Shown one piece after another: positions 57,437-63,194 of a DNA stretch of 63,194 nucleotides. Position 1 is the stretch's first letter. Each line of letters starts with the position of its first letter. Source of the stretch: an uncultured Flavobacterium sp. (lineage in GTDB: Bacteria; Bacteroidota; Bacteroidia; Flavobacteriales; Flavobacteriaceae); NCBI GenBank assembly GCA_937773775.1, contig CALJVL010000005.1, positions 1 to 63,194 of the forward strand. The letters run 5' to 3'. Below the pieces are notes generated by a model. That model worked only from the letters and a program-made list of their open reading frames with translations. It was not told the DNA's origin and ran no database searches. Position numbers and translations under genes: made by a program.

Positions 57437-58381
57437 GTGGTAAATAGAAGACACATACGCGTTAAGGTCATGCAATCCATTTATGCGATGCATCAAAACG
57501 GTTCTGATAACTTAGAGAAGGAAGAAAAATTTCTTTTTTACAGTATCGACAATATTCAAGATTTATACCTTACCATGATTTCCTCCCTTTTGGAAATTTG
57601 TAAAAAAGAAACAGTGTTTCTGCATAAATCAAGTCTTAAGCATCTTGCAACTCCCGAAGAGCGCAAACCCAACGAAAAGTTTATTAGAAATAGTGTTTTT
57701 CAAATTCTTGCTGAAAACAATTCTCTGAGTATTGCTATGGAGAGTCGTAAAATTGACGCTTGGACCTTAAATGACGATTATATTTTGTTGTTGCTGAATG
57801 CCATAAAAGCGAGTAAGTTGTATACTGATTACATGAGTAATCCAAAGAGTTCTTTTGAAGAGGACAGACAGCTTATAGCCGATTTGTTTTTGGAAGTAAT
57901 TGTGCCAAATGAAAAGCTATACGAATTCTTGGAAGATGATAAACTGACCTGGATTGATGACATTCCATTGGTCAACACTCATATCATGAAACAGTTGAAA
58001 GCAATGAAGCCTATCATGGATGATAACTTCACAGTTCCTAAAGTGTACAAGGATAGCGAGGACAAGGCGTTCGTTAAAGACTTGTTTAGAAAAACAGTTT
58101 TAAACGAAGCTGAATTAGCAAAGGAATTTGTTGATAAAACGCCGGGCTGGGATAGTGATAGAATTGCTGAGGTGGATACCATTATTTTAAAAATGGCTAT
58201 TTGTGAATTTTTAAAATTCCCTTCAATTCCTTTTAAAGTGACTTTAAATGAATATTTAGAACTCGCCAAAGAGTATTCTACGCCAAAAAGCAGTATTTTT
58301 ATCAACGGTATTTTAGATAACTTAGTTAAAGAGCTGGAAGCCAATAAAAAAATGATTAAGACCGGTCGCGGATTAATGTAA
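57437..58381 (+). CDS. nusB: Transcription antitermination protein NusB, long form
   Basis: NusB, with NusE, promotes antitermination of rRNA transcription. The product is about 314 residues, much longer than the roughly 140 of E. coli NusB but normal for Bacteroidota. The start of the fold is NRRHIRVKVMQSIYAMHQNG. The conserved C-terminal core is VDTIILKMAICEFLKFPSIP, KVTLNEYLELAKEYSTPKSS and FINGILDNLVKEL. GTG 57437 is chosen because it sits right before NRRHIR and after the promoter element. yajC follows by 30 bp, probably in one operon. Confidence 0.93.
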   Translation: MVNRRHIRVKVMQSIYAMHQNGSDNLEKEEKFLFYSIDNIQDLYLTMISSLLEICKKETVFLHKSSLKHLATPEERKPNEKFIRNSVFQILAENNSLSIAMESRKIDAWTLNDDYILLLLNAIKASKLYTDYMSNPKSSFEEDRQLIADLFLEVIVPNEKLYEFLEDDKLTWIDDIPLVNTHIMKQLKAMKPIMDDNFTVPKVYKDSEDKAFVKDLFRKTVLNEAELAKEFVDKTPGWDSDRIAEVDTIILKMAICEFLKFPSIPFKVTLNEYLELAKEYSTPKSSIFINGILDNLVKELEANKKMIKTGRGLM

Positions 58382-58411
58382 TAGTAATAAATAAAAAAAA
58401 GAATTAAAATC

Positions 58412-58684
58412 ATGGAACAATTAACTCAATTTGCCCCTTTTCTATTAATGTTTGTAGTAATCTATTTCTTTATGATTAGACCACAACAGAAAAAAGCAAA
58501 AAGTGAAAAAGAATTTGAAAGCACTTTAAAAGTTGGTGATAAGATTGTTACTAAAAGCGGTCTTCATGGAAAAGTTTCCGAGCTTGCTGATACTACTGTT
58601 GTAATCGAAACAATGGCTGGAAAATTAAAAATGGAGCGTTCTGCAATTTCTATGGAAATGAGTGCTTCAGTAGCAAAAAAGTAA
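58412..58684 (+). CDS. yajC: Preprotein translocase subunit YajC
   Basis: YajC is an inner-membrane partner of SecDF and the Sec translocase. The 90-residue protein has one transmembrane helix near the N-terminus (FAPFLLMFVVIYFFMI), then the family motif RPQQKKAKSEKEFESTLKVG and a small beta domain (DKIVTKSGLHGKVSELADTT). Size and motifs are standard. It ends at a bidirectional terminator shared with convergent pepT. Confidence 0.95.
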   Translation: MEQLTQFAPFLLMFVVIYFFMIRPQQKKAKSEKEFESTLKVGDKIVTKSGLHGKVSELADTTVVIETMAGKLKMERSAISMEMSASVAKK

Positions 58685-58707
58685 TATTTTTTTAAGATTA
58701 TAAAAAA

Positions 58708-58740
58708 AGTCCCATTCGGAATCTAATTCTGAATGGGACT
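58708..58740. terminator. Bidirectional yajC/pepT terminator
   Basis: AGTCCCATTC / GAATGGGACT, a perfect 10-bp stem with a 13-nt loop, flanked by an A-run and a T-run. Confidence 0.9.
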
Positions 58741-58764
58741 TTTTTTTTGATCTGATGATTCCAA

Positions 58765-60042
58765 TTATTTTCCTTTTTTAGCTTTGGGCTGCTCTAAACC
58801 AAAGTTTGGCATTGTCGTAAGTTCAGCAATTTTTACGATTACCTCCACGGCTTTTTGCATACTTTCTACGGGAACATATTCATATTTTCCGTGAAAATTA
58901 TGTCCACCAGCAAAAATATTTGGGCAAGGTAATCCTTTATATGACAATTGACAGCCATCAGTCCCACCGCGTATTGGTTTTATTATAGGCTTGATATTGA
59001 CCTGCTTCATCGCTTTTTCGGCGATATCTACGATATACTTTACTGGGACAACTTTTTCCTTCATATTGTAATACTGATCGTTGATTTCAGTGACTACTAT
59101 ATCTTCTCCAAACTGTTTTGCAAATTTCTTATTAATTTTCTGAGTAATTTTCTCAATTAACTTCTTGCGTTTCTCAAATTTGTGCTTGCTGTGGTCTCTA
59201 ATTATCAATTCCAAAACTATTTCTTCTATACTTCCTGTAAGATGGTTTACATGAAAGAAACCCTCGTAACCTTTAGTCTCCTGCGGCGTCTCATCTTTGG
59301 GTAAAGCATTGATGAAATCATTGGCGATCAAAATGGAGTTAATCATTTTTCCTTTGGCGTAGCCTGGATGTACACTTTTACCTTTGAAAGTGATTTTGGC
59401 TCCAGCGGCGTTGAAGTTTTCATATTCTAGTTCTCCTACTTGGCTGCCGTCCATGGTATATGCCCAGTCAGCACCAAATTTCTCCACGTCAAAATGGTGT
59501 GCGCCACGACCAATCTCTTCATCTGGCGTAAAACCTACTCTGATTTTTCCGTGTTTGATTTCAGGATTGTTAATTAAAAATTCCATTGCGGTAACAATTT
59601 CGGTAATTCCAGCCTTGTCGTCTGCGCCAAGTAATGTGGTCCCATCAGTAGTAATTAAAGTCTCCCCTTTGTAAAGCAATAAGTCCTTAAAATAACTAGG
59701 TGAAAGTATAATGTTTTGTTCAGCATTAAGTACAATGTCTTTTCCATCGTAATTAGCTATGATCTGCGGTTTTACGTTTGCTCCTATAAAGTCAGGAGTA
59801 GTGTCAAAATGAGAGACAAATCCGATAGTAGGTACTTCATGGTCCACATTACTAGGTAAAGTAGCCATAATATATGATTTGTCGTCTATCGTGACGTCCT
59901 GCATACCAATGGATTTTAACTCCGCTACTAATTTGTTTGCCAAGTCCCATTGTTTTGCTGTACTTGGTGTTGTTTTAGAGTTGGAGTCAGATTCAGTATC
60001 AATAGTTACATAACTGATGAAACGGTCGATTATATGTTGCAT
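58765..60042 (-). CDS. pepT: Peptidase T (tripeptidase)
   Basis: PepT is a cytosolic zinc aminopeptidase that removes the N-terminal residue from tripeptides. The 425-residue M20B enzyme has the metal ligands in [24 protein letters not shown] and [15 protein letters not shown], a dimerisation domain, and the C-terminal [20 protein letters not shown] with the last ligand near [13 protein letters not shown]. Length is typical, with a short Lys-rich tail. Its promoter element is at 60065-60072. Confidence 0.96.
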   Translation of the reverse strand: MQHIIDRFISYVTIDTESDSNSKTTPSTAKQWDLANKLVAELKSIGMQDVTIDDKSYIMATLPSNVDHEVPTIGFVSHFDTTPDFIGANVKPQIIANYDGKDIVLNAEQNIILSPSYFKDLLLYKGETLITTDGTTLLGADDKAGITEIVTAMEFLINNPEIKHGKIRVGFTPDEEIGRGAHHFDVEKFGADWAYTMDGSQVGELEYENFNAAGAKITFKGKSVHPGYAKGKMINSILIANDFINALPKDETPQETKGYEGFFHVNHLTGSIEEIVLELIIRDHSKHKFEKRKKLIEKITQKINKKFAKQFGEDIVVTEINDQYYNMKEKVVPVKYIVDIAEKAMKQVNIKPIIKPIRGGTDGCQLSYKGLPCPNIFAGGHNFHGKYEYVPVESMQKAVEVIVKIAELTTMPNFGLEQPKAKKGK

Positions 60043-60064
60043 AAATTCTTTATATGATGAACAG

Positions 60065-60072
60065 CAAAGATA
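60065..60072 (-). promoter_or_regulatory. pepT -7 element (TATCTTTG)
   Basis: On the minus strand TATCTTTG fits TAnnTTTG, 22 bp before the pepT start. Confidence 0.6.
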
Positions 60073-60175
60073 CTATTTATTTAAAAAAAGTCCTCTTTTA
60101 AGATGCAACATATATAGTGCTATATGCAGATAGTCTAAAAATTAATAATAGACTTTCTAACGGTGATATTCCTAC

Positions 60176-60319
60176 TTATCTTTTATGCAAAAGAGTATCT
60201 AATCGTCCATAACTTTCCTCAATATCGCTTTCCATTCCGGATTGTAGCATAAAATTATAGTGTTCGTATTTTTTTGTAAAACGGAAGAAAAACGGCAGTA
60301 CTAGATTATCGGTTATGCA
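60176..60319 (-). pseudogene. Coding-like 3' fragment of an unknown gene
   Basis: A 47-codon frame reads LVLPFFFRFTKKYEHYNFML, then QSGMESDIEESYGRLDTLLH, KR, stop. Composition and codon use look coding-like, resembling the C-terminal helix of a longer protein. It overlaps the 3' end of the histidine phosphatase gene by 14 bp in another frame and has no start of its own. I do not recognise the family. Confidence 0.35.
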
Positions 60320-60854
60320 TCATTTGCTGTCCTTCAGAATGAGAGTTGGTCTCTCCATAATGCATTACTTTGACATTCGTTGTTCCATCTTGGGCGATAC
60401 TAAGTTGAAATAAATAATCATATTCGTGGTCAGAAATACTGGCAATGGGCCTTTTTCCAGCCAGTGCTTCTATCGTTTCTAAGACGGTATTAGAATGTCC
60501 TACGATTAATACGTTTTTGCCTTTATTGTCTTTTAAAATAGTTTCAGCCTCTGTTTTTAGTTCTTTTATATCATAGAGTTTGATTTCCTTTTTTAGCTTT
60601 TTGGCTAGTGGCATCGCCGTAGCAGTGGTTCGTTTATAATTGGTGGTATAGATACTAGTTATCGTAGTTTTTTTTAATTTTTTTGCCAAAGCTACAGCTC
60701 TATTTTCACCACTATTGGTAAGTGTGGGATCCTTGTTAGTTGGGTCATCAGTTACTTTTTCTGCATGACGTACTAAATAGATGGTAGTAGCTGAATTACT
60801 TTGGGCTCTAGTGTTTAGGGATAGTAACAATAAGAGAAATAATATTTTTTTCAT
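60306..60854 (-). CDS. Exported histidine phosphatase family protein
   Basis: The 182-residue protein has signal peptide MKKILFLLLLLSLNTRAQS and a phosphoglycerate-mutase-like domain. The catalytic RH motif is in IYLVRHAEKVTDD, followed by SIYTTNYKRTTATAMPLAKK and the second catalytic His in VLIVGHSNTVLETIEAL. This SixA/PGM-like set is complete, and export suggests a periplasmic or outer-membrane phosphatase. The substrate is unknown. It is divergent from pyrD. Confidence 0.9.
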   Translation of the reverse strand: MKKILFLLLLLSLNTRAQSNSATTIYLVRHAEKVTDDPTNKDPTLTNSGENRAVALAKKLKKTTITSIYTTNYKRTTATAMPLAKKLKKEIKLYDIKELKTEAETILKDNKGKNVLIVGHSNTVLETIEALAGKRPIASISDHEYDYLFQLSIAQDGTTNVKVMHYGETNSHSEGQQMMHNR

Positions 60855-61085
60855 GGGGCATTTTATTTAAATAGTTAGTATGCTTTTAATCAGGCCTGAA
60901 ATACAGTATTAGTTGGCTTTGATATATTTTGACACTCTCTTTCGTTGCTAAATTACAGATAAATCTTCCGTAAAGGAATTCTTTTAAAAGGAGTTATTCT
61001 CGTTTCCGAATAATCTTTGAATAATTAATATAAAAGGGCTGATAAAATTAGCTTGTAAAACATTTAATTATCGGCTATATAGTTC

Positions 61086-61093
61086 TATTTTTG
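61086..61093 (+). promoter_or_regulatory. pyrD -7 element (TATTTTTG)
   Basis: TATTTTTG fits TAnnTTTG, 20 bp before the pyrD start. Confidence 0.6.
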
Positions 61094-61113
61094 CAGCACA
61101 TAACCAAACACTC

Positions 61114-62138
61114 ATGTACAAACTTCTTATTCGTCCGATACTTTTCTTTTTTGACCCCGAGAAAGTCCATTATTTCACATTTTCTTTGATCCGTATCACG
61201 TCCAAAATCCCTGGTTTTTCTTCTATTTATAGATCCCTTTATTGTGTTGATGACAAACGATTAGAAATTGAAGTTTTTGGTTTGAAATTTAAAAATCCTA
61301 TTGGTCTCGCCGCTGGTTTTGATAAAGATGCCGTTCTATATAAGGAATTGTCCAACTTTGGTTTTGGTTTTATCGAGATAGGGACTTTGACGCCAAAAGG
61401 GCAGGAGGGTAATCCGAAAAAAAGACTTTTCCGTTTGAAAGAAGACTCAGCAATTATTAACCGAATGGGGTTTAATAACGGTGGTGTTGTGGAAGCGATA
61501 GAAAGACTAAAAAAAAATGATGGAGTTCTTATAGGAGGGAATATTGGTAAAAATAAGGTGACACCAAATGAAGAAGCAGCTTCGGATTACGAAATATGCT
61601 TTGACGCTTTGTATGATTATGTCGATTATTTCGTCGTGAATGTGAGTTCTCCAAATACACCTAATCTTCGTGCTCTGCAAGATAAAGCGCCTTTGACGCA
61701 ATTGCTGCAGACTTTGCAAAATAAGAATTTCTCCATGCCAAAACAAAAGCCAATCCTTTTAAAAATTGCACCCGACTTGACCGACGAGCAATTACTAGAT
61801 ATTATAGATATTGTAAAGGAAACCCAAATTGCTGGAGTGATTGCCACGAACACAACTATTTCTAGGGAGGGCTTACAATCCGATAATAAATCCGAAATGG
61901 GTGGTTTGTCAGGGAAGGCCTTTGACAAAAAGTTCTACTGAGGTCATCCGATTTTTGTCCGAAAAAAGCAACAAGGCATTTCCAATCATCGGAGTGGGAG
62001 GAATCCATTCTGCAGAGGACGCCCATAGAAAAAATAGATGCTGGAGCCAGTTTAGTGCAACTGTATACTGGTTTCATCTATGAAGGTCCCGCTTTGGTGA
62101 AAGCCATTAATAAAAAGATTTTAGATAGATTAAAATAG
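61114..62138 (+). pseudogene. pyrD: Dihydroorotate dehydrogenase (quinone), two single-base frameshifts
   Basis: PyrD oxidises dihydroorotate to orotate in pyrimidine synthesis, passing electrons to quinone. The frame opens with the class 2 membrane-binding helices ([20 protein letters not shown]), then [20 protein letters not shown], the catalytic-serine region [15 protein letters not shown], and [16 protein letters not shown]. Near 61918 one extra G breaks [20 protein letters not shown]. Near 62027 one extra C breaks [20 protein letters not shown]. With both removed, the protein ends [20 protein letters not shown] at 62138, about 340 residues, the family norm. As the gene is usually needed for growth without pyrimidines, sequencing error is at least as likely as a true null. 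Confidence 0.9.
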
Positions 62139-62177
62139 GTGGTTTGCCGTAAAGTGAGTCAAATAGCAGAATATAAA

Positions 62178-62211
62178 AGGGAGCAAGAGATGATTTTCGT
62201 GTTCCCCTTTT
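62178..62211 (+). terminator. Possible pyrD terminator
   Basis: An imperfect stem (AGGGAGCA / TGTTCCCCT) about 40 bp after the pyrD stop is followed by eight T residues. Confidence 0.5.
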
Positions 62212-62373
62212 TTTGATAATAGAAGACTTTCTGAAGGCTTAGAATAATCTTTTGCAAAATTAAGTGTTACTTGTGTTTATGATTATAAAGCGTAGTGTGC
62301 TGGATAGCAATACTTTTTTGTTTTTTTTGCTAAACTTTACAGCGCGTATTCATTGCCAGTTTGCTGGTTTTAG

Positions 62374-62381
62374 TATCTTTG
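62374..62381 (+). promoter_or_regulatory. -7 element for the HMG-CoA-lyase-like gene (TATCTTTG)
   Basis: TATCTTTG fits TAnnTTTG, only 7 bp before the start codon, so the transcript would be nearly leaderless. Confidence 0.45.
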
Positions 62382-62388
62382 AAAGCCT

Positions 62389-63194
62389 ATGAAGCCAATA
62401 AAAATTATAGAATGTCCTCGTGATGCTATGCAAGGCATTAAACCATTCATTCCTACTGAAAGAAAGCTAGCTTACATTCAATCTTTATTGCGAGTGGGCT
62501 TTGATTCAATAGACTTTGGTAGCTTTGTTTCCCCCAAAGCAATTCCGCAAATGCAGGATACGGCTGCGGTTCTGGCGCAACTAGATTTGTCTCAAACAAA
62601 GAGTAAATTATTAGCTATTATAGCCAATACCAGAGGGGCAGAAATAGCTTCTAAGCATAAAGAAATTGGATATTTAGGTTTTCCTTTTTCGATTTCTGAG
62701 AATTTTCAGATGCGTAACACTCACAAAACTATAGCAGAATCCTTAGTTACTTTGCAGGAAATTCTTGAGATTGCTGATAATAGCAATAAGGAAGTGGTTG
62801 CCTATTTATCTATGGGTTTTGGAAATCCTTATGGGGATCCATGGAACGTAGAAATAGTAGCTGACTGGACCGAGAAATTATCTACTATGGGGGTCAAGAC
62901 TCTTTCCCTATCAGATACAGTGGGTAGCTCAAGCCCCGAGGTGATTAGTTATTTGTTTTCAAATCTAATCCTACAATATCCCGAAATTGAGTTTGGAGCT
63001 CATTTGCATACTACATCTGATAAATGGTTTGAAAAAGTTGACGCAGCCTATAAAGCCGGTTGTCGTCGATATGATGGCGCTATTCAGGGATTTGGTGGAT
63101 GTCCTATGGCCAAAGATGATTTAACGGGTAATATGCCTACGGAAAAATTATTATCGTATTTTACTGCCAATAAGGAAAACACAAACCTAAATCC
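62389..63194 (+). CDS. Hydroxymethylglutaryl-CoA lyase family protein (3' end cut by window)
   Basis: The frame runs open from ATG 62389 to the end of the window, 268 codons. It begins KIIECPRDAMQGIKPFIPTE and has the TIM-barrel metal site and HMG-CoA lyase hallmarks: GFDSIDFGSFVSPKAIPQM, YLSMGFGNPYGDPW, LSLSDTVGSSSPEVI, FGAHLHTTSDKW with the metal-binding His pair, and the cysteine loop IQGFGGCPMAKDDLTGN. The enzyme splits HMG-CoA into acetyl-CoA and acetoacetate in leucine breakdown. Only about 20 residues are expected to be missing. Family members of about 287 residues are common in Flavobacteriia. Confidence 0.92.
   Translation, partial: MKPIKIIECPRDAMQGIKPFIPTERKLAYIQSLLRVGFDSIDFGSFVSPKAIPQMQDTAAVLAQLDLSQTKSKLLAIIANTRGAEIASKHKEIGYLGFPFSISENFQMRNTHKTIAESLVTLQEILEIADNSNKEVVAYLSMGFGNPYGDPWNVEIVADWTEKLSTMGVKTLSLSDTVGSSSPEVISYLFSNLILQYPEIEFGAHLHTTSDKWFEKVDAAYKAGCRRYDGAIQGFGGCPMAKDDLTGNMPTEKLLSYFTANKENTNLN

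Overview
The window looks like chromosomal DNA of a Flavobacterium or close relative (Bacteroidota, Flavobacteriia). It is AT-rich. Many start regions carry the Bacteroidota -7 promoter element TAnnTTTG. It has SusC/RagA-type TonB receptors, a DUF4249 lipoprotein, the PUR-like DUF3276 protein, a long NusB, a monomeric isocitrate dehydrogenase, a cyclophilin-FKBP fusion and a PafA alkaline phosphatase, all typical of that group. I saw no tRNA, rRNA or CRISPR array.

Layout. 0-2.4 kb is a graveyard: a decayed 5' copy of the pafA gene, a conserved hypothetical gene broken in many places, and a short oxidoreductase-like scrap. 2.4-10.9 kb is an iron-sulfur island in two likely operons: sufB-sufC-sufD-mrp-DUF59(sufT)-bacilliredoxin, then rrf2-THI5-like-ferredoxin-WD40. 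A relic RAYT transposase and a REP-like palindrome follow, then a methyltransferase and the intact pafA. 14-23.5 kb is housekeeping: lysA, gltD-gltB, sucC. 23.5-27.6 kb holds five broken genes in a row (NAD(P)-binding oxidoreductase, DUF1456, AONS-like PLP enzyme, dipeptide epimerase, esterase). 27.7-42.5 kb is mostly housekeeping: terB-like, uvrB, a TonB receptor with an in-frame stop, rlmF, thiN, a DUF4249/TonB receptor pair, icd, rplS, trmD. 42.5-53 kb has an M14 peptidase, the immunophilin fusion, a thioredoxin-like protein, csaA, GNAT, a sulfurtransferase and a P-type ATPase. 53-63.2 kb has a deleted MFS relic, mscS, the PUR-like gene, an ABC exporter, a glutamate/leucine dehydrogenase relic, nusB-yajC, pepT, a histidine phosphatase, a frameshifted pyrD, and the start of an HMG-CoA-lyase-like gene that runs off the end.

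Main interest. The Fe-S island encodes bacterial relatives of three parts of the eukaryotic cytosolic Fe-S assembly (CIA) machinery: an Mrp/NBP35 ATPase, a DUF59/MIP18 protein and a seven-bladed WD40 propeller. They sit with a SufBCD scaffold, a ferredoxin, a bacilliredoxin and a cysteine-bearing Rrf2 regulator. The island has no cysteine desulfurase. It lies between two direct copies of pafA, one decayed and one intact. The second theme is gene decay: about ten relics in 63 kb. Some are clearly old (several indels, internal deletions). Others (pyrD, epimerase, esterase, the TonB receptor stop) differ by one or two changes and could be sequencing errors.
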